Shown: positions 9,001 to 14,905, counted from the stretch's first letter. The stretch: 21,190 nucleotides of DNA from an uncultured bacterium (GCA_903871715.1 CAIQHW010000481.1:1-21190), one strand, 5' to 3'. A program made the numbers and translations. The notes: a model not told the origin generated them from the letters alone.

Positions 9001-10709
9001 GATAATCTACCACCATTTAATACAATGCTAGCAGCAGTAACCGAAGCTGGTATGCCACCTAAACTACTATCTGCTGAAAATACTACCTCACCACCATTAA
9101 TGGTAGTTGCACCTGTGTAAGTATTTCTTGTATTTGTAACGTTGATAGTTCCTGTTCCGCCTGCATTAGCTGTATAGGTTATACCATTTGAACCCGAAAT
9201 AACACCCGAAATAATATGGTTACCACCATTACCCAAAGTAATGGTTCTGTTTGAAGCACCCAAAGCTACTGTACCTGATAAAGTAATATTACCATTGCCT
9301 GCACCAGTTAAATTGGTATTTACTTCACCCAATTGAAAATTGCCACCAATAGATATTGCTGTATTGCCCAAAGTATAAGCTGTACCCGAAGAAGTTAAAA
9401 CCCCACCATTTAAAGCCAGTGCACCAGTGCCTAATGCGTTGGCATTGCCTACAATCACACTACCATTGGTTAAAGTGAAACCAGCCGAACCTAATGTATT
9501 ATTTCCTGAAATGCTCGAAGCACCAGAACCATTATGTATTAGACCACTTGCGCCTGTACCTGTAATAGCACCGCTTAAAGTAAATATTTTGGTAGAAGCT
9601 GGTGCAATAGTTAAAGTATTTGTTCCTAAACTAATAGTACTACTAAAAGTTTGTGTAGCCGATGGTGCAAAAGTATAACCCGATGTACCAATAACTGTGT
9701 TGGCTGGTGTTACAGAAATAGCAGCAGGTAAAGTAACTGTCGTAGCAGAATTAGAATTGTTAAAGTTGGCATTATAGCTACCAGTAGCAGGCCAAACCAC
9801 CCCAGGTGCAGCTGGGAGACCTGCTGTGCCAAATGCTACTGAAGAAGTTGTACCCCAGTTTGTAGTTGTATTATTATCCCAAATATTATTCGTATTGTTA
9901 GTTGTGTTGCCACCATTCCAATAATAATCAGTAGCTGATGCACCTAATGGTGTCACCGAAGCCCATGTTGTGCCTACCATTATTCCATCAATCGTAAGAG
10001 ATGGAGCATTTGCGGCGGTACCTTGACGAAGAAATACTTTATCAATTGTCCCTGCATCTGTTGCTCCACCACTGTTAGTAGCTGCAATAGTTGCAGCTGG
10101 TTCTGCTGCGCCTAAAGTAGGATTTACAAATAAACTTACAACATCGTCTGTAGACGACACTGAGTTATAAGTGTATTTTATTACTACAAGGTAAGTTGTA
10201 CCTGTAGTCCTTACAGGTGATGATTCGTATGTTGCAGTTCCTGACGTTTTACCAATTCCAAAAAAGAATCCACCTGTTGTACTTTTAATATAAAGCCTGT
10301 TATTAAATGTTGTGGTACCAGTACCAACCATAAAAAAATAATCTCCTGTAGTCTGTGCAGCCGAAACATTTACTAAAGCCGAAGCATAAACATTTCCTGA
10401 AGTTTGTGCGGAAGATAAAGGATACGAGTCATCTTCGCCTGAAGTGGTCATGGTAACAGCTCTTCCAATATTTGACCTTGGAGAACCTGTATAGGATAAC
10501 CCAGTTCCACTTGAGGTAACAGTTATTGCATTCGTACCAGCACCACTAATTGCCGTCCAACTATTTGCAGTTAGTAGAGTGCCGCCAGTATAGCTAAAGT
10601 CTTCAGTAAGCAAAACTTGTGCATTTGCTTTTTGCACCCCTGCAATGAGCATAAATGCCATTAGCAGCGCAGTGGAAAAGGTTTTGAGATTGCGATAAAT
10701 AGATTTCAT
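1..10709 (-). CDS. Giant secreted multidomain surface protein (probable T9SS cargo/adhesin), C-terminus beyond the window
   Basis: One open frame runs from the ATG at 10709 to the left edge without a stop, so at least 3569 residues are visible. Residues 1-30 are a signal peptide (KSIYRNLK, a hydrophobic stretch, then ANA|Q). Approximate order: lectin-like N-terminal region 31-240 (starts VLLTEDFSYTGG); a W-rich linker; beta-helix 316-886 with PATR-like motifs; FN3-type modules to about 1316; repeat modules A1-A2 (1320-1626); an FN3-like module; a propeller-like segment 1730-2073; modules A3-A6 (2073-2683); another FN3-like module; a region of about 300 residues unknown to me; Ig-like modules from about 3090. 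The last visible part (NDECSDAIGI, then DDVWYQV) resembles a domain often found near the C-terminal end of Bacteroidota surface proteins. The composition is very rich in Thr, Ser, Asn, Ala and Gly, as usual for such proteins. Secretion by T9SS is inferred from family and neighbour; the sorting domain itself is not visible. An adhesive role is likely but unproven. Confidence 0.92.
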   Translation of the reverse strand, partial: MKSIYRNLKTFSTALLMAFMLIAGVQKANAQVLLTEDFSYTGGTLLTANSWTAISGAGTNAITVTSSGTGLSYTGSPRSNIGRAVTMTTSGEDDSYPLSSAQTSGNVYASALVNVSAAQTTGDYFFMVGTGTTTFNNRLYIKSTTGGFFFGIGKTSGTATYESSPVRTTGTTYLVVIKYTYNSVSSTDDVVSLFVNPTLGAAEPAATIAATNSGGATDAGTIDKVFLRQGTAANAPSLTIDGIMVGTTWASVTPLGASATDYYWNGGNTTNNTNNIWDNNTTTNWGTTSSVAFGTAGLPAAPGVVWPATGSYNANFNNSNSATTVTLPAAISVTPANTVIGTSGYTFAPSATQTFSSTISLGTNTLTIAPASTKIFTLSGAITGTGASGLIHNGSGASSISGNNTLGSAGFTLTNGSVIVGNANALGTGALALNGGVLTSSGTAYTLGNTAISIGGNFQLGEVNTNLTGAGNGNITLSGTVALGASNRTITLGNGGNHIISGVISGSNGITYTANAGGTGTINVTNTRNTYTGATTINGGEVVFSADSSLGGIPASVTAASIVLNGGRLSTLSAATFTINSNRGIQLGSSATTSISTKGAGVITFNGIIADLTTLGTWAKQGAGTLLLGGLSTYTGATAINNGTVQLGIAGALPSTTIVNIGQAASSNVGTFDLNGFNQTIAGLSTTLGSGSSTNTVTSTAAATLTINTSTTNTYGTTTTGNNGTITGAISLALLGTGTQVFGGSTAYTYTGTTTIGGTSTLQLGNATILPASNTTLNGGTLRTGATTGYSQTLGTLNVSANSTIAMGTGNHTLSFAASNAVNSGTWSGTLTITGWGGTAGTTNTSGPKIIFGSANTALAAAQLANITFTGSSTYGKGAMILSTGEIVPNPCSAPSSQVALGSVSSTVNSITIPLTIGNGDARLVQFNTAAPTLSPSGTYTANAAYATAGTEQTVLAGTGNTVTVTGLIANTVYYYKAWEYNNCGSGTYNTTSPPTGNYTTVANAPNVGSGSGATSSSFTASWTAPSTGGSATYTYEIQVSTNGTTFSPVAFTQNNISSSSTSISATGLAGFTPYYFRVRVNNAAGSSAWSAASTPYSTLSGPPSVVTARVVSIAPTSATCGGNSVSNGGGVISAQGVVWNTSPSPTLTTNLGSTNDAGTSSFTSSLTGLNPQTKYYAAAYVNNGTTVYGADSAFYTLSNPATAQASNLQASATVYTAINLTWNAATFPSSGATATGYILLRSTSGTPALSNANGYAPVAASGSTIISSTISGSATSANDATALSGNTYNYKLIPYTWDGTNAGTYNYLTAGAPTTSFATAPVVVISSPSQITPANVYQGTTDLPISNFQAAVTVANTTLNSIAAITAGTYATADVSNFKLWYNASSNTFASATVISTLAAAGNGTTLTFSSLNTTINAGSTGYFWITTSISSTATPANTVSIANNPIFTFSASPNLSGSISAGGAQTILFITPLVSLANGTIAAGNMAANTTNNVLYRANVTVSLNGTTLNSVNFTTAGSYTTSDITNFKLWYQTTTTFNSSTATLLKTLTTSLGAGVQTFSGLSQLFSVGTGYLFVTTDVPCAATVGNTINIGTFATSDFTFSAGTLSGSGAAGGAQTITATTVNNATAVAATVPTIATPTTTISWTLPTGCVSDVMVVASAGAANNGTPSGNSYTANTVVGTGSALGNGNVVYKGTGTSVTVTGLQADITYYFKIITRNGTTWSSGTTDVTALYYADFVAGNLVVLQLGNGFETALNANGNTIILQEYTTAGTARARDSISHSSSSTSLVESGSATSEGALTLSNDKRYLIFPGYVNTGSFSNTTGVGASVISGTTYPRAIAQLTAGLTLTVPTTSTTYCTGNNFRSATSDGLGNYWGCGTTTGGTGGTNYFGTGTPANLTGPTTNHRVAQIFNGQLYFSSSSGSTVGVYQFGTGMPTTAGTYTVNASTGSNYWTQVASTADAYGFSINSANNIMYVADNTAGIKKFTATAGVWNTTGTVVCSTPCRGICVDWSGSNPIIYATTTVASANTIISFMDAGSGYPITASTVATAATGTVFRGIAFAPNSEVLSQLTNGISSSVLVAGNTNKALFGFGVASTGVAGITGLKFSTSRIPGATDLTNWKLYRSTDNSYATAGDNTPVTGITITPGTSTSDITITGLNETLANGVTTNYFLVADVGANVTVNTANIRIDLASSNITTKGNFTTTTLTGNTTFTFVGVPLATLTSPTQVTLGTVSGGTNNVVLSNFQAAITLADDTVTALSFTPAGSYSTTADLVSNSFKLWYSTTNSFGSATQLGSSQAIVGAGTAVNFSGLSQRITLANPSTGYFWITCDVPLGCTTNNTINAGIPSVTFKSGAQTNSITTGGVQTFTSSLPTIVVSAPNQVNTGNIANNSVNNIISTFQAAITVANANLNSVVVNTLGSYATTDLVANSFKLYYNTTNNFAAASLISTQAIVGSGNAVTFGSLGQSISNGTTAYFWFTADVDSSATAGNTIYTDANTTLTFAVGTPTGSVAASGLQTIYIPTPTITLTTPSIAAGSITQNTNNNLLYTVGINIATVKAKLTGVNLTTSGSYTASDLTNLKLWYQTSSSTFNAGSATLLGTLTVGLGAGVQTFSGLSKDIQIGNAYLFLTTDVPCATENNTIHVNAITNGDLTFALGSATSSGYSAGGVQTFAISGINNVTGATASTTGANSQLNVTWTNPIGCYNEVMIVASPVNSFASPSGNGSAYTANTTYGAGTAYGANGFVVYKGASSPQIITGLSNGVTYYFKIFTRNGSTWSSGVVVSATPVKVPAIAELIFPQYALSGDTIANRIQYVCRLRVDSLTPNATYRYFTGASNSASITTNSAPGNYFAINNSKTSKGGYVVGFSSSKSMSGSELKNNANSSSGNYSLFTTDANGSYTGWFSMVPTANAVFAAGTQVYFYLQLNNGNNGTAITQSIRTNSTINMLTETHGGTNGARAVKGFSNAAAENMIFLYDNVTGSNRPLYGSWAENDSITTTSTYWYNTTGGVDGVAGAWGAYVPTTLQNGIQRIEQRDVATGLIAGCPALSSNGTWSGAGNTVNPAYGTGATYNGGSAPITFTTSDVDFSLPSITLSGNSVTVCNSTTSANLSYSNIANGTDKYRISWNTAALTAGLTNVSPTAISAGPSTIAINNIPSVAGSYTGTLYAQNSLRGCENPYAITVVVNAEPTLSNIGVSTVCAANNATVSLTGLVANSTSTISYSINGGATQSATSVVANNLGNASFTLPVTVANNNQSIVVSNITRTDVTPNCSAAFSSNNSATISVNLPASITTQPQSTTSSLCAYTGVTFNLIASGYGTLTYQWQDSVGGGIWANVTNGLNADGSIYGGATTASFSITNFPYSLNGHHYHCTVNGGCSQLTASNTIQLLMRQPATAVISGNQSIIVGNNAKLPITFTGTPPFIYYLTGSAVPHTSSTLHDTVTVTPSTTTTYTVASVMDANNCTTNSVNDLSGSAVVIVNAVNDECSDAIGINLTPGCVALAGTSYNGHASSPSSNCTGNADDDVWYQVNKPSGVTAITFSVLSAGNYDAAFEVLTGTC
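2660..4490 (-). repeat. Repeat modules A3-A6 of the giant protein (BNR_assoc_N-like)
   Basis: Four more modules of the A type follow each other directly. Their conserved cores are TDLTNWKLYRSTDNSY (A3), ADLVSNSFKLWYSTTNSF (A4), TDLVANSFKLYYNTTNNF (A5) and SDLTNLKLWYQTSSSTF (A6). A4 and A5 both continue with a QAIVG-G-AV-F--L-Q segment, and A2 and A6 share LGAGVQTFSGLS and a TDVPCA segment. A4/A5 and A2/A6 are therefore the closest pairs, which suggests duplication in blocks rather than one by one. Confidence 0.65.
5830..6750 (-). repeat. Repeat modules A1-A2 of the giant protein (BNR_assoc_N-like)
   Basis: Two consecutive modules of about 150 residues share a core: FQAAVTVANTTLNS or an equivalent, then GTYATADVSNFKLWYN, then a Gly-rich strand, then GYFWITT or GYLFVTTDV, ending in GGAQTI. 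The pattern 'akvYyt...G.nyFWlt.Di...A..GN.i' is what I know from the N-terminal domain associated with BNR sialidases (BNR_assoc_N). The family match is from memory and needs a profile search; the repetition itself is directly visible. Confidence 0.65.
8398..9760 (-). repeat. Autotransporter-type beta-helix segment with PATR-like motifs
   Basis: This part of the giant gene encodes short Gly/Thr/Asn-rich beta-strand repeats. Three copies match the passenger-associated transport repeat style: TYTGATTINGGEVVFSADSS (around 9060-9120), TYTGATAINNGTVQLG (around 8770-8815) and TYTGTTTIGGTSTLQLG (around 8420-8470). Such motifs mark right-handed beta-helix stalks in secreted adhesins. In Bacteroidota they occur in T9SS cargo without an autotransporter barrel, and no barrel is visible here. 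Confidence 0.7.
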
Positions 10710-10862
10710 TACTTGTGGATTTAGATTTAGTAAATTGATGTTGCAAAAATGGCAACAAGAAATGATGAACCTGTTTCGGGTATAATAACAATAAATAAAA
10801 GGATTGTTAACTTAATGTTTCTAAACGTAACTAAAGTTAGTGATAAAAAAAGATTACTAACC
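10710..10862. other. Leader region upstream of the giant surface-protein gene
   Basis: This 153-bp AT-rich stretch lies directly upstream of the giant gene and should carry its minus-strand promoter. On that strand I find only imperfect -7 elements (TAACTTTA and TACGTTTA, one mismatch each to TAnnTTTG) with no convincing -33 TTTG, so I do not call a promoter. There is no Shine-Dalgarno sequence before the ATG, as expected for the phylum. No credible gene is seen here. Confidence 0.5.
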
Positions 10863-11156
10863 GTTAAAGTATAGTTTACCCATGATGCTATAAGATGCAC
10901 CAAGGGTTCGAGAACATTTATTGCTGGCTCGTGAAACTTGACGGATGATGGGCGAAGGTTGACGGATGGCTCGAGAATTTTCAAGGATGTTTTATCCAGC
11001 TTTACCTGCGACTCGTGAACTTTCAAGGTATAGGTGCAGCTGTGAAGCAACTATTGTTCAACCTTTACGGATGGCCCTGTAACCTTTACTAACTACTCGT
11101 GAATTATAACGGATGGCTCGTCAATATTTACCAAGGGTTGGGCAGTTATCCCATAG
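10863..11156. repeat. Degenerate tandem array of 14 units with exact 21-bp period
   Basis: Cutting the region every 21 bp from 10863 gives 14 units that align without any insertion or deletion. The plus-strand consensus is GGCTCGTGAA in columns 1-10 and about TTTACGGAT in columns 13-21. Column 9 is A in 12 of 14 units and column 10 is A in 11 of 14. The best units start at 10926, 10968, 11010, 11094 and 11115; those at 10863, 10884, 10989, 11031 and 11136 are weak. On the minus strand one frame gives heptads such as VKFHEPA, LKILEPS, VNLRPSS and VKVTGPS, but TAG stops fall at 11051-11053 and 11093-11095. It is therefore either non-coding DNA in helical phase (two turns) or a decayed heptad-repeat coding sequence. 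It occupies the space between two divergent surface-protein genes. Confidence 0.8.
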
Positions 11157-11217
11157 TGATAAAAAGGCATCGCACTTTTTTGTGAATTAGTAGTAATAAG
11201 TTTACTAAAAAAATTTC

Positions 11218-11245
11218 TTGATTAAAAACCAACCACCTATTTTTA
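11218..11245 (+). promoter_or_regulatory. Candidate Bacteroidota-type promoter for the FN3 surface protein
   Basis: A TTG (11218-11220) is followed after 17 bp by TATTTTTA (11238-11245), one mismatch from the TAnnTTTG -7 element. The spacing fits the Flavobacterium-type consensus (TTG, 17-23 bp, TAnnTTTG). The start codon lies 27 bp beyond the -7 element. Direct mapping of the transcript start would decide this. Confidence 0.4.
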
Positions 11246-11272
11246 CCGTTTTTTAATACTTAATTTAGTACC

Positions 11273-14104
11273 GTGAAAATTATTCAGCTTATTACGTTTT
11301 CAATTCTACTGTTGCTTTGTTTTAATTTAGATAATCAAGCCAACGCACAGAGCAGCATCTATAAGCAAGATTTTGATACCATTCGTCATGCCTATTTCTT
11401 GGGCTATGTAAAACCTGTAGGTTTTACACTCATCAAACCTTTTCCTTTAGATTCTTCAATTGGCTATTACATAGATACCACAGCCAACAATGCCTCAACT
11501 GGTTATTTTGCACCCGATTCTGCTTCGGGCTTAAGCCATATTACTATTCGAAACAATTATGATTCTACTGGCACTTACGATATCATCTCCCCTACTATTT
11601 CTACAGTTGGTGATACAGGAATAAAAATTATTTGGGGTTCACGAATTTCTACCAATTTTACAGCCAGTGGTTCTATAGTACCAGCTTTATATTATTCTAT
11701 CAACCACGGTAGCAGTTGGACCATTTTACCACATACCGAAAGTGTTGGTGGTAGCACTTGGGGCTTAATTAATAACAGTATTCCAATTTCGCTTCCAAGC
11801 AATGCTGACAATCAAGCAGCACTTCTATTTAAATGGAGCACCTATATTGTTTCGGCAGGCAATGGCACTTACCGATTTGATGACATAAAAGTTACTGCCA
11901 ATGGTCATGTAACACCTTGCGATACGGTGTTGAATTTTACAGTCAGCAATATTACATCTAACTCTGCATTACTGAATTGGACTGCAATTGCAAACGCCAG
12001 CGGTTATACCATTCAATACAAACTATCATCAAGTGGCACTTGGACAACAGTTAATAGTACAACAAATTCCTACACATTATCTGGCTTAAATTCCAACGCA
12101 ACTTATCAAGTAAAAATTGAAACCAATTGCAACAATTTGCAAAATAGCAATTATTCTTCGGTGCAGTCTTTCACCACACCATTTCCTGTATGCAGCATCC
12201 CAAGCGGACTTTCAGCTACTTCCATCACTCCAACTTCGGCTACATTAAATTGGACAAATGTAAGCAGCGCAACCTCTTATAATGTGCAATACAAAATATT
12301 TTCGGCTGGAAGTTTCACAACCGTGGTAAGTGCCACAAACTCTTATCCCTTAACTGGTTTAACACCATCCACCAAATACTATTTTCAAATTCAAAGCAAT
12401 TGCGGAAGTGGAAATTTAAGTAGTTATTCAACCCTTGATTCGTTTACAACTCTTACACCGTGTGGTATTCCGACAAATCTTTCAGCTACTACTATCACTA
12501 CTACATCAGCTACTTTAAATTGGAATACAGTTAGTGGTGCAACCAATTACAATGTACAATACAAAATTTACAACGCCGGAAGTTTCACTACAGTAGTAAG
12601 TGCAACAAACTCTTATGCACTAAGCGGTTTGGTGGCTAATACAAAATATTATTTTCAAATTCAGTGCAATTGTGGAAGTGGAAATTTGAGTAATTATTCG
12701 GTGCTTGATTCTTTCACCACTTTAATTCCACCTTGCAATGCCCCAACTGGCTTAAGTTCAACAGCCATTACATCTAATTCAGCACAATTAAATTGGAACA
12801 ATGTTGCAAGCGCAACAAGCTACAATGTGCAATACAAAATATTTTCAGCAGGAAGTTTCTCAACAGTAGTAAGTGCTACAAACACCTACGCATTAAGCGG
12901 TTTAGCTGCTTCAACAAAATATTATTTCCAAATTCAAAGCAATTGCGGTGGTGGAAATTTGAGTAGTTATTCTTCACTCGATTCTTTCACCACAACAGCA
13001 CCACCAGTTTGCAACGTACCTACAACCCTTTCTGCATCAAGCATTACAAGTACATCAGCACAATTAAATTGGGCAAATGTGAGCAGCGCAATAAGCTACA
13101 ATGTGCAATATAAATTATCATCGGGCTCCACATGGACAACCGTTGTAAGTGCCACCAATACTTATTCCTTAACAGGTTTAACACCTGCAACCAGTTATGA
13201 TTTTCAAGTGCAAGTAAATTGTGGTAGTGGCAATTTGAGCAACTATTCATCGCCAATTTCTTTCTTCACCTTGGCAAGCATTATTACTTGTGGTGTGCCG
13301 CAAAGCCTTTCTGCATCAAGCATTACAACCACTTCTGCTCAATTAAACTGGGCACTTGTGGGTGGCATTTTAAACTACAATTTATCGTATCAACAAACTG
13401 GAACTGGCACTTGGACTGCGATTTCTTGTGCTACTAACTCTTATTCATTAACTGGTTTAACACCCAACACCAATTATGAATTCATGGTGCAATCAAACTG
13501 TGGAAGTGGCAATATCAGTAGTTTTTCTGCAACTTTGCCATTTGTAACTTTAGCCACCAACAATTGCGATGCCCCAAATAGTTTAATCAATGTTACAAAT
13601 ATTACTTCCACTTCTGCTAAAATAAATTGGCAAGGGGTGGGCAATGCAACCAATTATAATGTGGAATACAAATCATCATCTGCTTCATCTTGGTCGAGTG
13701 CTACGACAGGCTATACCTCCATTGTTATCAGCGGTTTAAAACCTTCAACAGTTTATGCTTATCAAATACAAAGCAATTGTGGTGGTGGAAATGTGAGCAG
13801 TTTTACAGCACAAAATAATTTTACAACGAAAAGTGCAACAGGAATTGAGCAATTAGCAAATAACAATGAGCAATTAACCATTTATCCAAATCCAGCTAGC
13901 AGCGAATTAAGAATTACAAATTATGAATTACGAATTGAAAAAATTGAGATTGAAAACATATTAGGTCAATTAATGACAGTTTATAACTCATCATTTAATA
14001 CTCCTACTTCTGTGGATGTTTCATCATTGCAAAAGGGGATTTATTTTTTGCAAGCCACTGATGAAAAAGGTTTTAAGCACACTGCAAAATTTGTGAAACA
14101 ATAA
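11273..14104 (+). CDS. T9SS-exported surface protein with seven FN3 modules
   Basis: The protein has 943 residues with a GTG start. An in-frame TAA at 11261-11263 and the signal peptide that begins exactly at the GTG (MKIIQLITFS..., cleavage near ANA|Q, residue 25) support this start. Residues 30-210 are an N-terminal jelly-roll or lectin-like region (YKQDFDTI...). Seven FN3 modules of 90-93 residues start near 215, 307, 397, 488, 580, 673 and 765. Nearly all open with Cys followed by P-x-x-L and share LNW, YNVQYK, Y-L-GL-P-T-Y and a second Cys in NCG, so one disulfide per module is plausible. Residues 871-943 are a T9SS type A sorting domain (TIYPNPAS, ILGQ, GIYFLQ, KFVKQ end), which directs export and surface anchoring. 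The substrate or partner is unknown; FN3 arrays of this kind usually serve as spacers or in adhesion. The gene diverges from the giant surface gene and is followed by a strong terminator. Confidence 0.93.
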   Translation: MKIIQLITFSILLLLCFNLDNQANAQSSIYKQDFDTIRHAYFLGYVKPVGFTLIKPFPLDSSIGYYIDTTANNASTGYFAPDSASGLSHITIRNNYDSTGTYDIISPTISTVGDTGIKIIWGSRISTNFTASGSIVPALYYSINHGSSWTILPHTESVGGSTWGLINNSIPISLPSNADNQAALLFKWSTYIVSAGNGTYRFDDIKVTANGHVTPCDTVLNFTVSNITSNSALLNWTAIANASGYTIQYKLSSSGTWTTVNSTTNSYTLSGLNSNATYQVKIETNCNNLQNSNYSSVQSFTTPFPVCSIPSGLSATSITPTSATLNWTNVSSATSYNVQYKIFSAGSFTTVVSATNSYPLTGLTPSTKYYFQIQSNCGSGNLSSYSTLDSFTTLTPCGIPTNLSATTITTTSATLNWNTVSGATNYNVQYKIYNAGSFTTVVSATNSYALSGLVANTKYYFQIQCNCGSGNLSNYSVLDSFTTLIPPCNAPTGLSSTAITSNSAQLNWNNVASATSYNVQYKIFSAGSFSTVVSATNTYALSGLAASTKYYFQIQSNCGGGNLSSYSSLDSFTTTAPPVCNVPTTLSASSITSTSAQLNWANVSSAISYNVQYKLSSGSTWTTVVSATNTYSLTGLTPATSYDFQVQVNCGSGNLSNYSSPISFFTLASIITCGVPQSLSASSITTTSAQLNWALVGGILNYNLSYQQTGTGTWTAISCATNSYSLTGLTPNTNYEFMVQSNCGSGNISSFSATLPFVTLATNNCDAPNSLINVTNITSTSAKINWQGVGNATNYNVEYKSSSASSWSSATTGYTSIVISGLKPSTVYAYQIQSNCGGGNVSSFTAQNNFTTKSATGIEQLANNNEQLTIYPNPASSELRITNYELRIEKIEIENILGQLMTVYNSSFNTPTSVDVSSLQKGIYFLQATDEKGFKHTAKFVKQ
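11916..13838 (+). repeat. Seven in-frame FN3-coding repeats of about 275 bp
   Basis: The coding repeats have a period of 270-279 bp. Units 2, 3 and 4 are closest to each other also at DNA level: each carries a nearly identical stretch encoding YNVQYKI(F/Y)(S/N)AGSF, and the VVSATN(S/T)Y segment and YYFQIQ(S/C)NCG follow in all three. Units 1, 6 and 7 have diverged most. This points to recent internal duplication or gene conversion in the middle of the array. Confidence 0.8.
13846..13936 (+). repeat. Two pairs of short direct repeats, each offset by 21 bp, at the sorting-domain junction
   Basis: TGAGCAATTA occurs at 13846-13855 and again at 13867-13876. GAATTAAGAATT (13904-13915) recurs as GAATTACGAATT (13925-13936). 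Both pairs are exactly 21 bp apart, so they encode heptads: EQLANNN/EQLTIYP and ELRITNY/ELRIEKI. They flank the conserved YPNP motif of the T9SS domain. Heptads of the NEQLTIN and ELRITNY kind are, from memory, recurrent in Bacteroidota sequences. Confidence 0.65.
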
Positions 14105-14133
14105 TTTTCTTAAAATTTTTCACTACAAAAAAG

Positions 14134-14163
14134 GAAGTTTGAAATTCAAACTTCTTTTTTTTA
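14134..14163 (+). terminator. Intrinsic terminator, probably bidirectional
   Basis: A perfect 9-bp stem (GAAGTTTGA with TCAAACTTC) has a 3-nt loop at 14143-14145 and is followed by a run of nine T. On the other strand the stem is followed by six T (complement of 14127-14132). It can therefore end both the plus-strand FN3 gene (stop at 14104) and the convergent response-regulator gene (stop at 14216). Confidence 0.85.
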
Positions 14164-14215
14164 TTCGTTTATTTGTAGTTACTGACGACCGAAATCTATT
14201 TACTACCTAATAAAT

Positions 14216-14905
14216 TTATGCTTCAATTTTAAACCCAACACCTTTTACTGTTTTTATAAAATCATCCGAAGTTTTTACTCTTATTTTTCTTACATGCACA
14301 TCAATTGTTCTATCGCCCATTGCTAAATTTTGTCCCCAGATTTTATCGAAAATTTGTTTTCGAGTAAATACTTTTCCTGGTTTTGATGCCAACATATCAA
14401 CCAACTGAAACTCTTTACGTGCAAGCTCGATAGGATTTCCTTTATAGTATAAAGTATAAGTTTCGTGGTTAATTTCAGCATCATTTATTTGGGTTAATCT
14501 GTGGTCGACAAGCATTTCATGCTTACCATTTTTCGACATCATTAATTTACGTATTCTTGAAACTAAGGCTTTTGGTTTTATAGGTTTGGCAATAAAATCA
14601 TCAGCACCAATTTCAAATGCATTTACTTCAGTTTCTTCACTTGTTCGTGCTGTTAAAAAAACAATTGGTGTGTTTTTAAATTCATCCATTTTGCGCAACT
14701 GTTCGCAAACACTTGTGCCCTCTAAGTTTGGCATCATGATGTCTAATAAAATAATATCAGGATGATGCAACTTGGCTTGCTTTAACGCTTGAATACCATC
14801 TTTGCAAGCAACTACTTCAAAACCTACATTTTCAAAAGTATATTGCAGAAATTCAACAATATCTTTTTCGTCATCAGCAATTAAAATTTTTTTCTTAGAT
14901 AACAT
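14216..14905 (-). CDS. OmpR/PhoB-family DNA-binding response regulator (orphan)
   Basis: This 229-residue protein is full length for the family. The receiver domain covers residues 5-120: acidic pair D11/D12, phospho-acceptor D55 in IILLDIMMP, the switch Thr T85 in VFLTAR, and K107 in AKPIKP. Residues 130-229 form the winged-helix effector domain (ARKEFQLVDMLASKPGKVFTRKQI, then GDRTIDVHVRKIRVK and the C-terminal hairpin VKGVGFKI). It should be phosphorylated by a sensor kinase and bind DNA as a dimer. No histidine kinase is next to it, so its partner and regulon cannot be read from the window. The ATG start is directly followed by SKKKILIADDE, the usual N-terminus. The upstream region contains two small palindromes that could be its own operator. 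Confidence 0.95.
   Translation of the reverse strand: MLSKKKILIADDEKDIVEFLQYTFENVGFEVVACKDGIQALKQAKLHHPDIILLDIMMPNLEGTSVCEQLRKMDEFKNTPIVFLTARTSEETEVNAFEIGADDFIAKPIKPKALVSRIRKLMMSKNGKHEMLVDHRLTQINDAEINHETYTLYYKGNPIELARKEFQLVDMLASKPGKVFTRKQIFDKIWGQNLAMGDRTIDVHVRKIRVKTSDDFIKTVKGVGFKIEA

Noticed and set aside
1687..9678. Ten short plus-strand frames of 62-100 codons and one minus-strand frame at 3076-3258
   Set aside because: They are out-of-frame or antisense readings of the giant surface-protein gene, whose low-complexity Thr/Val/Ala codons keep other frames open.
10727..11050. A 107-codon minus-strand frame across the 21-bp array
   Set aside because: It begins with TTG directly after a stop, its heptads come from the repeat array, and its second half is hydrophobic translation of the AT-rich leader of the giant gene. 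It is treated as part of the repeat, not as an intact gene.
10863..11156. CRISPR array
   Set aside because: The units are contiguous and degenerate, there are no unique spacers between identical repeats, and no cas genes are present.
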